18,637 nucleotides of DNA from CAZYHU01 sp964524475 (GTDB lineage: Bacteria; Patescibacteriota; Minisyncoccia; Phycocordibacterales; UBA1006): assembly GCA_964524475.1 (NCBI GenBank), contig CAZGCO010000010.1, forward strand, positions 1 to 18,637, given 5' to 3'. The notes under the pieces were generated by a model, which did no database searches, had not been told where the DNA came from, and saw only the letters and a program-made list of their open reading frames with translations. Made by a program: the position numbers and the translations under genes. This document shows positions 6,675 through 14,782 of the stretch, piece after piece. Position 1 is the first letter of the stretch. Every line of letters starts with the position of its first letter.

Positions 6675-9600
6675 ATGAAAACTGTTCGTCAATATTTTAA
6701 TCGTTCTCTCATCATCCCCATACTCATGGGTGTATTATTGATAAACACATTAGTATTTGCGACTGCACCAACTGGGGGATATAGTCCCGGAGCAACTCTT
6801 GATCCAGATTGTGTACCTGGATCCAGTGCTGATTGTGTAGTAACATTGTATTCATTTAGTAACGGACTGACAAAAACATCCAACACGGTAAAACTGGGTG
6901 GATCATTGACTGCGAATACTGATATTGCTCTGAGCACTCGTACATTTTCACTCTCTGGAGCATCAGGGACTTTTGACGTGAACACAGGAACCGTAACGAT
7001 AAACTCTGCAGGAACAACAACAGTTAATGGGGTAAACTATGTATCGTTAGGTATCGGTGGAGTTGCTGCACTCAGTATCGGGGGTTCAGGTGGTGGTGTA
7101 CGTGATATACAGTTTAATAATTATCCCAACAGTCGAACAGATGCTACGACACCAGTAAACTTTTTGTATACTGACACAACAGGGAACGTTCTTTCAAAAC
7201 CTATTGGTAGTTTAGTTTCAAACAACCTGGGATTAACTGCAGGATCGGTTGCCTTCGTAAACCCTACAGGAGGTCTTACCCAAGACAATGCAAACTTTTT
7301 TTGGAACGATACTACCAATCGTCTCGGTCTTGGAACAGCTAGTCCTACTCAAGCATTGGACGTGGTAGGAGCGGTAAAATTCTCTGGTGCACTCATACCT
7401 GCAGGTAATGGTGGCGCTGGTATCAATGGAAATATTTATACTATTCTTACAGGAGATGGTAGTACTGCACCTGCCTGGACAACACTTAACTTTGTAAGTA
7501 TCGCTGACGCACAAATCCTTGCTCAAAAAGGTGCAGCAAGTGGTATTGCGCCACTCAACAGTAGTAGTAAAATCGACTCTTCATATATCCCTGCAGTTGC
7601 ACTCAACGCTGTGTGGGTGGGACCATATACCCAGTTGACTGGTGGATCACTCGGAACCAACTGTACTGATATATCCACAACAGCTATCGGAGATATCTGT
7701 ATCACCACACCAGGAGATTCATATATTCTCAAGGCAACATCAAGTAGTACCAGTACCAACTGGGTGCTCATGAACCCTGCAGCAGCAAGTGTTATTTCCC
7801 TAAACTCCAAAGCAAACGCAGTAACGCTCCAAGGAGGAAATGGTTTAGCTGTTACTTCTGGAGGTGCTCAGATTATAAATGTTGATCTCGGTGGAACACT
7901 GAGTGATGATACCGAGATAGATAGCAATGGTAAATATTTCTCATTAACTGGTACTTCATTATTTGGTATTGGTATGACCGCAAGTTTTGCCCCAACAGAA
8001 GCACTGGATGTAGTAGGAAATATCCAAATGACCGGAGCATTTATGCCAAGTGGGTCTGCAGGAACAGCCGGACAATTATTACAATCAAACGGTTCAGGTT
8101 CTGCTCCTACATGGATCAGTAACCCTATGGCATCAGGAACATCAACAGGTCAGATAAAATACTGGAACGGATCTGCATGGACAGATCTGAACATCGGAAC
8201 AAACAACCAAGTCCTCGCTGTTTCTGGTGGTGGTGTACCAAACTGGGTAAACAACAGTACAGGTATCACATCGATGAACGGACTCTCTGTTGCTACACAA
8301 ACATTTGGTGCAGGTACATCGGGAAGTGATTTTAATATTTCTTCATCAGGATCTGCACATACGTTTAATTTTCCTGATGCATCAATGACAAACCGTGGTT
8401 TATTGACACCTATTGATTATAATAGACTCGACACTGCTTATGTTCTTGTAACAACATCTGCACTCCATAACGGGGGAGACGCCTATGGCTTGCCTTTAAG
8501 TGTAGGTACGAATGATGATTTTAATTTTTTAATTAAAGCAAATGGTCAAACCGCTGGACAATTTTTTACATCAACTTCAACAAACTCTGATTCAGTAGCC
8601 TTAGGAATAGGGGCAGGACAAGGGGCAGGACCAACCCCAGCTCTTATTAATAGTATATTCCTTGCTCCTTATGCAGGAAATGGCGCAGCAACTGTTTCAT
8701 CGAGTAATTTTATCGGTGTTAGTGCAGGTAGTGGTGCAGCGAATATCAGTAACTCGGTTTTTATTTCTACAAATGCTGGTGTAAATTCTGACGATATAAT
8801 TGGCACAGTAATTTTAGGTAATGGGGCTGGTGGCGGTGCCAATACTGTAGATGATTCACTCTTTTTGGGTAGTGGAACTGGTACAGGTGCTACAAGTACA
8901 TCAGATAGTATCTTTATAGGTACTGATGCAGGGAGTAGTACAAATAACGCCAGTAATTCTATATTCATAGGACATGCTGCAGGAAATAACGATACGGTAT
9001 CAAACACTGCAGGACATACATCAATACTTATTGGAGAAAGTACCAGTACTGGCGGATTTTCTGATAGTATTGCGCTCGGCCAAGGTGCAATAAACACTGC
9101 TTCAAACGAATTTATGATTGGTGGGGGTGGGGCAAATAGCGGTATTGATATACTCATCCTCAACGGTACAGCAGGAAATACCTGTACCATGGATGTAACC
9201 GTTGCGGCACCATCATGTACATCAGATGAACGATTGAAACATAATATCACTGATCTATCTGATGGTACATTGGATAAAATACTCCAGGTACGAACTGTAA
9301 ACTATGTCTGGAATAATTTTCCTGATGCAGGTATACAAACAGGATTTATTGCTCAGGATTTGGAGCAATATTTCCCAGAATTCGTTTCTGTCGCACCGAA
9401 CGGATATAAAACCGTTTCATATGGTGCAATGACGTCACCAATAGTAAAAGCAATCCAAGAAATGAATTTGAATATTACTGATATTAGTAATATAGAAAAA
9501 ACAAACACATGGCGTGATGCATTAATTAGTTGGCTAGGGAATATCGCAAACGGTATTACAGAAATATTCGCAAAGAAAATCCACGCAGGTGAACAGATTT

Positions 9601-9827
9601 GTATTAATACAACCTGTATTGATGAAAACCAACTACAGAATATTTTACAAAACATGACCACAACAACACCTGTTGTAGTAAGTCCTGTGAATCCTGATCC
9701 TGTAGAACCTGATCCTGTAGATACTACTGGCGGAGATACACCTGTAGTAGAAACACCCGTAGAACCTGTTGTTCCACCAGTTTTAGATAACCCGGTGAAT
9801 AATGAATCAACGACAACTGAACTATAA
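6675..9827 (+). CDS. Large surface fibre protein with YadA-like repeats and self-cleaving Peptidase_S74 domain
   Basis: The 1050-residue protein has a signal peptide (about 1-30), then 'GYSPGATLDPDCVPGSSADC', a motif I know from exported CPR proteins. Two 'TQALDVVGAV/TEALDVVGNI' fibre repeats follow. From 640 to about 815 lie roughly ten repeats of about 17 residues of the type 'SIFIGTDAG..A', like the left-handed beta-roll heads of trimeric autotransporters. Residues 850-930 are a Peptidase_S74 domain beginning 'SDERLKHNI'. In endosialidases the Ser and the Lys five residues on (here Ser850 and Lys855) form the dyad that releases the C-terminal chaperone after trimer folding. Helices, an 'ICINTTCIDENQL' motif and a Pro/Val-rich tail end the protein. 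I start at the ATG at 6675; the upstream TTG at 6624 lies in the promoter. A trimeric adhesin is the likely product. No phage genes surround it. Confidence 0.9.
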   Translation: MKTVRQYFNRSLIIPILMGVLLINTLVFATAPTGGYSPGATLDPDCVPGSSADCVVTLYSFSNGLTKTSNTVKLGGSLTANTDIALSTRTFSLSGASGTFDVNTGTVTINSAGTTTVNGVNYVSLGIGGVAALSIGGSGGGVRDIQFNNYPNSRTDATTPVNFLYTDTTGNVLSKPIGSLVSNNLGLTAGSVAFVNPTGGLTQDNANFFWNDTTNRLGLGTASPTQALDVVGAVKFSGALIPAGNGGAGINGNIYTILTGDGSTAPAWTTLNFVSIADAQILAQKGAASGIAPLNSSSKIDSSYIPAVALNAVWVGPYTQLTGGSLGTNCTDISTTAIGDICITTPGDSYILKATSSSTSTNWVLMNPAAASVISLNSKANAVTLQGGNGLAVTSGGAQIINVDLGGTLSDDTEIDSNGKYFSLTGTSLFGIGMTASFAPTEALDVVGNIQMTGAFMPSGSAGTAGQLLQSNGSGSAPTWISNPMASGTSTGQIKYWNGSAWTDLNIGTNNQVLAVSGGGVPNWVNNSTGITSMNGLSVATQTFGAGTSGSDFNISSSGSAHTFNFPDASMTNRGLLTPIDYNRLDTAYVLVTTSALHNGGDAYGLPLSVGTNDDFNFLIKANGQTAGQFFTSTSTNSDSVALGIGAGQGAGPTPALINSIFLAPYAGNGAATVSSSNFIGVSAGSGAANISNSVFISTNAGVNSDDIIGTVILGNGAGGGANTVDDSLFLGSGTGTGATSTSDSIFIGTDAGSSTNNASNSIFIGHAAGNNDTVSNTAGHTSILIGESTSTGGFSDSIALGQGAINTASNEFMIGGGGANSGIDILILNGTAGNTCTMDVTVAAPSCTSDERLKHNITDLSDGTLDKILQVRTVNYVWNNFPDAGIQTGFIAQDLEQYFPEFVSVAPNGYKTVSYGAMTSPIVKAIQEMNLNITDISNIEKTNTWRDALISWLGNIANGITEIFAKKIHAGEQICINTTCIDENQLQNILQNMTTTTPVVVSPVNPDPVEPDPVDTTGGDTPVVETPVEPVVPPVLDNPVNNESTTTEL
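8592..9125 (+). repeat. Degenerate repeats encoding a YadA-like beta-roll
   Basis: About ten in-frame repeats encode 'S(I/V)(F/A)(I/L)G..AG.GA...' units of 15-21 residues (residues 640-815 of the fibre). The units agree in protein pattern but little in DNA, so the array is old rather than freshly amplified. Confidence 0.75.
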
Positions 9828-9836
9828 GATGAATTT

Positions 9837-9878
9837 AAAAAATAATTATTCGGCAACGAATGATTATTTTTTTTATAA
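9837..9878 (+). terminator. Rho-independent terminator of the fibre gene
   Basis: AATAATTATTCG (9841-9852), loop GCAA, CGAATGATTATT (9857-9868), extended by A/T pairs and followed by a run of T. One G-T wobble lies in the stem. The GCAA loop is a stable GNRA tetraloop. Confidence 0.88.
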
Positions 9879-9883
9879 AAACA

Positions 9884-9912
9884 ATAGCTAAATATATTAG
9901 CTATGGTACAAT
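9884..9912 (+). promoter_or_regulatory. Extended -10 promoter with overlapping inverted repeat (candidate operator)
   Basis: TGG-TACAAT (9904-9912) is the -10. No -35 is visible. Its place is taken by a perfect 8-bp inverted repeat, ATAGCTAA (9884-9891) and TTAGCTAT (9897-9904), separated by 5 bases. A dimeric regulator bound there would touch the -35 region and the TG of the extended -10. Transcription is expected to start near 9919, about 3 bases before the ATG. Confidence 0.55.
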
Positions 9913-9921
9913 AGAGACATC

Positions 9922-12690
9922 ATGAAACGATTTGTGAAAAACATTACGTTACTCATACTAACACTCTGGATTGGTTTTGGTCCTATGGTTGTTCCTGTGG
10001 TCAGTATGACACAAAAAACCAATACAATATCTCCGTCAATGACTATTTCATTACGCCCTATAAACCTATTAGGTGCTGATATAGTAAGCGCTCAAAACTC
10101 TCAAGAGCAAGCGATTAATAGCGGATTTAGATGTACTAACCCTCTGGATATATTTTGTGGTATAGCAAAATTTTTTGTTTTTATTGTAACAATTATCCCC
10201 AACACGATTGCAGCAATTATCGGTTCAGTTACCGATTTGGTCATGAATTATTCTATCGGAAGTGGTTTCTATAGTGGAATTTCTGATATATCTTTTACTC
10301 TCTGGAAAATAGTTCGTGATTTTTCAAACCTGCTCATTATATTTGCATTATTTCTGGCTGCATTTAGTCTGATATTGGGTGGTGGTGACAGTGACAGTGG
10401 GGGAATGTTATCAAAACTGGGTAGTCCAAAAAAGATTATTGTTCAGGCAGTCATTATTGCAATATTCATTAATTTTAGTTTCTTTTTTTCTCGTGTCATG
10501 ATCGACCTGGGTAATGTTTCTGGGAGAATAATCTATAACCAAATAGGCGCAGAAGGTGCAACATTTGCCAGCTCGATAGGATTGACTACATCTGGTGATG
10601 ATGCAGGAGCATTTTCTGATACAAAACCTATTACCCTGGTTATGTTGTCCAATGTCCAACCACAAACACTCCTTGGAAAATCTAACGCAATACCTGGATT
10701 TAGTACGGCATTAATTTATTTAGTTATCGGAGTAATTACACTCCTTATTGATCTTGCCTTGATTTATTTATTCTCTATCATGTTGTTCTTGTTTTTGGGA
10801 CGCATGGTTACGTTGTTATTATTAACTATATTATCACCCCTGGCATTTGCAAGTCTTCCTATACCATTTTTAGCTGATAGTAAGTATATTGGTTTTCAAA
10901 ACTGGTTGAAACAAACTGCTGGACTTGCATTTCTGGCGCCAATATTTTTCTTCTTTATTTATATTTCTGCATTTATCGGTAACATTAGTTTTCCTGGACT
11001 AGCTGATAGTTTCATCGGACTTGTTTCTGTTATTGTTATAAAACTCGCTATGATGTTAGCTGTTTTATTCAAAGGAAAATCAATAGCTATGGATATGTCC
11101 GGATCAGTAGGGGATTTAGTAAACAAGGGGGCAAACATGTTATCAACATTTGCCATTGGTGCAGCGACAGGGGGAACAGCATTGTTGGGACGACAGACAT
11201 TTGGTGCATTAGGGAGTAAGATTGCTAACAGTACCACAGGTACTGGGGTACTTTCTCGAGGAATAAGAAACACAGGTAACGCTCTTGGTGCGGCAACGTT
11301 CGATGTACGCAACAGTACTGGTAAATACGGCGCTATGACAGGATTTAATAAAGCAACTAACGCACTCGGTGGTGGTACTATAGATACTGGTAATACATAT
11401 CAACAAAAAGAGGGTGGTTATATTGCAGAGGGAACTCTGGCAGAACAATATCGTAATCGACAAAAAGAAATTGAAAAGAAAAAGATTGCAGAAGCAGAAG
11501 CAATTGCAAGTAGTCTTAAACTTAATGATCAAGCAGTATCGAACCAAAAAGCCCGCAAACTGGAAGACAAATTGGGAATTGCAAAGAAAAATCTTGAAAA
11601 CAAAAAAATTACTATTGAAAATACTGCAATGGGTCAAGTCGCTCCACAATCTGTTACTAATGACCTAAAAACAAAAAATACAGAAGCAGAAACCAAGTTT
11701 AGACAAACAGTTACTGATTACGAACAGAAAGATACTGATCTCAACAATCGAGAAACTGCTGCCAAGGCAATACTTGCTACAACACCAAACGATGTAAATG
11801 CAAAAACAGCATTAGATACTATTAAAAAAGAACGAAAAACTCTTGCTAAAACAGAGGCAGATTACAATAAAGCAAAAGATAGTATTTCAAAAGCAGGAAT
11901 AGCAGTAACTACAGCAAATGAGCACAAAAACAAAAACCTCCGTGAAATCCAAAACGAAATCGCAAAAATAGAATCAGAATCAAAAGACAGTAAAGAAAAG
12001 AAGGACTACGATAAAGCAATAGAAGATGCGAAAAAACCAGAAGATGAATTCAAAGACGCGCAACGTAAATACAACGAGAACAAAAAAATCCTTGATGGTC
12101 TTCTTAAAAAACAAGGTAATGGAACTGCATCACAAAAAGAATTAGATCGTTTAGATGATCTTCAAACTCTTGACAATAAACTGTCTCTAGATATGGATGA
12201 TAAAAAAGTAGAACATGACAAGAAACAAAAAGAATTAACGAAAACAAAACGGGTATTCATGGATAAATATGAAAACAAACAAAAAGCACTAGAGGGAATA
12301 ATAAAAGACTCTCTCAAAGCAGCTACAAAAGCAAACCAAACAGAACTCGACAGTCTCCAAAAAGTAATTACCGACACGAACCTAGAACTCCTTGATACAA
12401 AATTTGCATCAGAACAAAAAAACATTGCCATGCAAGAAAACTATGCAAATAGATTAGAAAACCAACAAACATCTCTTGTGCAAGTCGGAGGAAGAGGTAC
12501 AGGATCAGCAGTATCTTTTGGTACACCAAATAACTCGGTTACACAGACACTTGCAGTTATTACTAACGGTGCTGTATTTGGAAACCAAGTTCGTGGAGCA
12601 GGCACCACCGCAGCAAATAATCTGCGTGGTAAACTAAAAACATCTACACCCAAACCATCAGGGGACAAACCTGCGGGGGATAAAAAATAA
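9922..12690 (+). CDS. VirB6/TrbL-like multi-pass membrane protein with long coiled-coil tail
   Basis: The 922-residue protein has an N-terminal hydrophobic segment (8-28) and about seven more membrane segments, near 80-103, 132-152, 171-192, 261-283, 285-306, 332-353 and 363-383. Between segments lies a patch with 'FTLWKIVRDFSNLLIIFALF', which resembles the VirB6/TrbL-type proteins of type IV secretion systems common in CPR genomes. A Gly/Ala/Thr-rich stretch follows (400-490), then about 330 residues (500-830) of Lys/Glu/Gln-rich sequence with strong heptad character. The end is Gly/Ser/Pro-rich ('KPSGDKPAGDKK'). It may form the inner-membrane pore of a secretion or DNA-transfer machine, but no VirB4 or VirD4 ATPase lies in the window. 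The coiled coil is unusually long for a VirB6 protein. It forms an operon with the next gene (3-base gap). Family assignment is by pattern only. Confidence 0.8.
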   Translation: MKRFVKNITLLILTLWIGFGPMVVPVVSMTQKTNTISPSMTISLRPINLLGADIVSAQNSQEQAINSGFRCTNPLDIFCGIAKFFVFIVTIIPNTIAAIIGSVTDLVMNYSIGSGFYSGISDISFTLWKIVRDFSNLLIIFALFLAAFSLILGGGDSDSGGMLSKLGSPKKIIVQAVIIAIFINFSFFFSRVMIDLGNVSGRIIYNQIGAEGATFASSIGLTTSGDDAGAFSDTKPITLVMLSNVQPQTLLGKSNAIPGFSTALIYLVIGVITLLIDLALIYLFSIMLFLFLGRMVTLLLLTILSPLAFASLPIPFLADSKYIGFQNWLKQTAGLAFLAPIFFFFIYISAFIGNISFPGLADSFIGLVSVIVIKLAMMLAVLFKGKSIAMDMSGSVGDLVNKGANMLSTFAIGAATGGTALLGRQTFGALGSKIANSTTGTGVLSRGIRNTGNALGAATFDVRNSTGKYGAMTGFNKATNALGGGTIDTGNTYQQKEGGYIAEGTLAEQYRNRQKEIEKKKIAEAEAIASSLKLNDQAVSNQKARKLEDKLGIAKKNLENKKITIENTAMGQVAPQSVTNDLKTKNTEAETKFRQTVTDYEQKDTDLNNRETAAKAILATTPNDVNAKTALDTIKKERKTLAKTEADYNKAKDSISKAGIAVTTANEHKNKNLREIQNEIAKIESESKDSKEKKDYDKAIEDAKKPEDEFKDAQRKYNENKKILDGLLKKQGNGTASQKELDRLDDLQTLDNKLSLDMDDKKVEHDKKQKELTKTKRVFMDKYENKQKALEGIIKDSLKAATKANQTELDSLQKVITDTNLELLDTKFASEQKNIAMQENYANRLENQQTSLVQVGGRGTGSAVSFGTPNNSVTQTLAVITNGAVFGNQVRGAGTTAANNLRGKLKTSTPKPSGDKPAGDKK

Positions 12691-12693
12691 CCT

Positions 12694-13269
12694 ATGAATC
12701 CAACTATTTTTCAACAACACTATAACGAACAACTAGAACTCTTGCCGACTATTAACCAAGAGGCTATTCGTTCGTGCGACTGGATGAATATGTTGGTAGA
12801 TATTGGTAAAAAAAATGCTCTCATGTTGGACGAGGTAGAAGACCTGCAAATAGAAACCATGTTAGTATTAGTAGGGGTTACATCTCCTGACAATTACGAG
12901 GCGGAACTGATAGAAAAATTAGCACTATCTCCTGCGCAGGCAGACAAGCTATTGTCTGATATTAATCAACAAGTCTTCACACCTATTCATGACTATATCG
13001 TGCGTGGTGGACCAGAACAGGCGCCTACAGGGCTGTCTCGTGTAGGTATCGACATCAACAACACAAATACAGCACCTGTTCCTGTACCACGACCACCTGT
13101 AGCACCTAGTGCGCCTCGTGTACCATCTGGCATGCGTATCGACCCTCATGCAGATATAACCGATATTACGATTATTCCGCATGATGTTCCTGAAATACCA
13201 ACAGATGTTATGGAACATAAGCTGGGTGAAATATTTAACGAAGAAACAGAGATTGTGCATCAGTTATAA
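12694..13269 (+). CDS. Soluble companion of the VirB6-like protein, unknown function
   Basis: The 191-residue product has no signal peptide or membrane segment. Residues 1-110 are helical and acidic ('DVEDLQIETMLVLVG' type pattern, then 'KLALSPAQADKLLSDINQQV'). A Pro/Val-rich linker around 128-145 ('APVPVPRPPVAPSAPRVPSG') leads to a short C-terminal region ending 'HKLGEIFNEETEIVHQL'. I have an impression of similar short helical proteins next to VirB6-like genes in CPR genomes but cannot name a family. The start lies 3 bases after the stop of the large membrane protein, so a shared job, such as a cytoplasmic partner of its coiled coil, is plausible. A convergent terminator follows. Confidence 0.8.
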   Translation: MNPTIFQQHYNEQLELLPTINQEAIRSCDWMNMLVDIGKKNALMLDEVEDLQIETMLVLVGVTSPDNYEAELIEKLALSPAQADKLLSDINQQVFTPIHDYIVRGGPEQAPTGLSRVGIDINNTNTAPVPVPRPPVAPSAPRVPSGMRIDPHADITDITIIPHDVPEIPTDVMEHKLGEIFNEETEIVHQL

Positions 13270-13272
13270 AAC

Positions 13273-13305
13273 AAAAAAAACAGACATAGTCTGTTTTTTT
13301 TATAA
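13273..13305. terminator. Bidirectional terminator between convergent genes
   Basis: Perfect arms AAAAAAAACAGAC (13273-13285) and GTCTGTTTTTTTT (13289-13301) around an ATA loop. With A and T tracts on both sides it can stop transcription from the 12694 gene and from yidC. Confidence 0.9.
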
Positions 13306-13308
13306 CTT

Positions 13309-14010
13309 TTATTTCACAAGCATTTTTCCGGTAATATATTCCTGTCCTATGGTAAATAGATTTGTTATCACCCAATACAGGGCAACAGCCCCAGGTACCA
13401 TATAGGCAAAAAATCCGATCATAACTGGCATTGTCCATTTCATAGAACTATTCATACTCTGCATCATGTTCGCCTGTGTATCATCTGGGTTTATCACTGT
13501 GTCAGGATCTTTTTGCATTGCAGGAGAAAAATGAATTTGTATATATTGAGTAATTCCCGCAAAAAGAGCAAGAACAAGACTCTTTACCCCCAAATCAATT
13601 CCCAGAAACATAGTATGAATTGTTTCAGGAACTTGTATTCCTGTATATAACAAGGGATTACCAACATAAATACCCTTGAGAAATACTTGATACAGAGCAA
13701 TAATAATAGGAATTTGGATTAAAATGAGCAAACAACCAGAAAATGGATTTGATCCTGTTTCTTTGTAAAGCTCCATAATCTTTTTTGTTTGTTCTGTTTT
13801 GTCAGGATACTGTTTCTTGATTTCTTCTAATTTTGGCGCAATTTTCTTTTGGGCTATTTGTACCCGGAGCGCACGATAGGCAAGGGGAGACAAGATTAAT
13901 TTTACTAATATAGTAATCGTCACCACTGCCCAGCCAATATGACCACCGAACAGTGCAATGAGCCAGACTAGTATATTATAAAGGGGTTGTATAAAAATAG
14001 TTGTAAACAT
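13309..14010 (-). CDS. yidC: Membrane protein insertase YidC/Oxa1, short form
   Basis: YidC inserts and folds proteins in the cytoplasmic membrane, alone or with SecYEG. The 233-residue protein lacks the large periplasmic domain of Gram-negative YidC and matches the short SpoIIIJ/Oxa1 type. A first hydrophobic stretch spans about 3-22. The hydrophilic-groove segment is 25-44, with 'VKLILSPLAYRALR'. A charged cytoplasmic hairpin (50-85) follows, then 'NPFSGCLLILIQIPIIIALY' and two or three more helices to about 225. The position of the conserved groove Arg appears to be held by Lys37, a conservative change. No lipobox is seen at the N-terminus. It is the last gene of rpmH-rnpA-yidD-yidC, 35 bases after yidD, and ends at a bidirectional terminator. 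Confidence 0.94.
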   Translation of the reverse strand: MFTTIFIQPLYNILVWLIALFGGHIGWAVVTITILVKLILSPLAYRALRVQIAQKKIAPKLEEIKKQYPDKTEQTKKIMELYKETGSNPFSGCLLILIQIPIIIALYQVFLKGIYVGNPLLYTGIQVPETIHTMFLGIDLGVKSLVLALFAGITQYIQIHFSPAMQKDPDTVINPDDTQANMMQSMNSSMKWTMPVMIGFFAYMVPGAVALYWVITNLFTIGQEYITGKMLVK

Positions 14011-14045
14011 ATAAATAGTGTATAGGAGTGCGAATAAAAATCAAG

Positions 14046-14255
14046 TTATTTAACAGGGTCATATCCTCCAGGATTTAGGGGGTTACAACGTAATATCCGA
14101 TAAAGTGTTTTATAGAAAGCATGAAAAAAACCATATTTTTGAAAACACTGTTTTCCATACTCAGAACAACTGGGATGAAACCTGCATGACCCATGAAACA
14201 ATGGTGAAATATATCGTTGATAAAAAGAAATCAGCCATAATACAATATTTTTCAT
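14046..14255 (-). CDS. yidD: Membrane protein insertion efficiency factor YidD
   Basis: YidD is a small membrane-associated protein that helps YidC-dependent insertion. The 69-residue product shows the family signature in order: 'FYQRYISPLF', 'CRFHPSCSEY' with the conserved cysteines, and 'RILRCNPLNPGGYDPV' near the C-terminus. Its start lies 1 base after the rnpA stop, so translation is probably coupled. Length and context (rnpA-yidD-yidC) are normal. Confidence 0.96.
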   Translation of the reverse strand: MKNIVLWLISFYQRYISPLFHGSCRFHPSCSEYGKQCFQKYGFFHAFYKTLYRILRCNPLNPGGYDPVK

Positions 14256-14256
14256 A

Positions 14257-14580
14257 TTATTTTATAAAAAGAGCATTAATTTCTGTTGTAATAACTTGTT
14301 TTTCTGATTTTATAGGTGTTTTTAATAAAATAACCACGTGCATATTCTGACTCTCTAATAAACTTAGGTTTTTTGCAAGGATTTCATAAAAAAATCGCTT
14401 TATTGCATTCCGATCATGGGCTTTCGGATAAACCTTTTTAGGGACAATAACTGCACATTTTATAGGGTTTTTGCCATATTTTTGAGTAATAATCACCTGA
14501 CCAGCAGAAAAAATATGGTGTTTACCCCGTAAATATTGCATAAATTCACTATGAGATATTTTGTGCTTTTTAGAAATCAT
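14257..14580 (-). CDS. rnpA: Ribonuclease P protein component
   Basis: This protein binds RNase P RNA and helps it cut 5' leaders from pre-tRNAs. The 107-residue length is normal. The family core 'CAVIVPKKVYPKAHDRNAIK' runs from 42 to 61. The classical RNRxKR motif reads R57-N-A-I-K-R62, so the middle Arg is replaced by Ala. A TATACT sequence lies in the 27-base gap between rpmH and rnpA (14589-14594 on this strand), 8 bases before the ATG, and may give an extra, almost leaderless transcript. Gene order is the standard one. Confidence 0.95.
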   Translation of the reverse strand: MISKKHKISHSEFMQYLRGKHHIFSAGQVIITQKYGKNPIKCAVIVPKKVYPKAHDRNAIKRFFYEILAKNLSLLESQNMHVVILLKTPIKSEKQVITTEINALFIK

Positions 14581-14607
14581 ATAGATATAGTATACACAAA
14601 AACCCTG

Positions 14608-14742
14608 TTATACACAGAGTTTTGCGCGTCCTTTTCGGCGACGACGGAGCATAACAGCACGTCCACCTGCGGTTGCCTTGCGAGCCATAAAACCGTGGGT
14701 TCGAGCTCGTTTTTTTCGTTTCGGATTATAGGTTACTGACAT
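14608..14742 (-). CDS. rpmH: 50S ribosomal protein L34
   Basis: I translated this short gene by hand. It gives 44 residues beginning 'MSVTYNPKRKKRARTHGFMA' and continuing with 'RKATAGGRAV' and 'RRRRKGRAKL', the expected L34 pattern and length. It ends in Leu-Cys-Val; a Cys so close to the end is unusual but harmless. It starts the rpmH-rnpA-yidD-yidC operon and is divergent from dnaA. Its stop codon lies inside a perfect DnaA box (14608-14616). Confidence 0.97.
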   Translation of the reverse strand: MSVTYNPKRKKRARTHGFMARKATAGGRAVMLRRRRKGRAKLCV

Positions 14743-14751
14743 AATAACAAC

Positions 14752-14779
14752 AGTATACGTATTTCAATTAAAAAAGCAA
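14752..14779 (-). promoter_or_regulatory. Promoter of the rpmH operon, likely leaderless
   Basis: Read on the minus strand, TTGCTT (14774-14779), 16 bases, and TATACT (14752-14757). Only 9 bases separate the -10 from the ATG at 14742, so transcripts should begin about 2-3 bases before the start codon. Confidence 0.7.
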
Positions 14780-14782
14780 GTG

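Noticed and set aside
8592..9125. CRISPR-like or other DNA repeat array
   Set aside because: The periodicity is in the protein; the DNA units are too divergent and have no spacer structure.
8669..9250. 193-residue minus-strand open frame rich in Pro, Ala and Leu
   Set aside because: Its composition is the mirror of the Gly/Ala/Ser repeats of the fibre gene; it is a shadow frame.
6675..9827. Prophage, suggested by the S74 tail-fibre domain
   Set aside because: No capsid, terminase, tail or integrase gene is present, and the protein has a signal peptide, unlike phage fibres.
9353..9856. 167-residue minus-strand open frame with Thr/Gly repeats
   Set aside because: Antisense of the Pro/Val-rich tail of the fibre protein; it also runs through the terminator.
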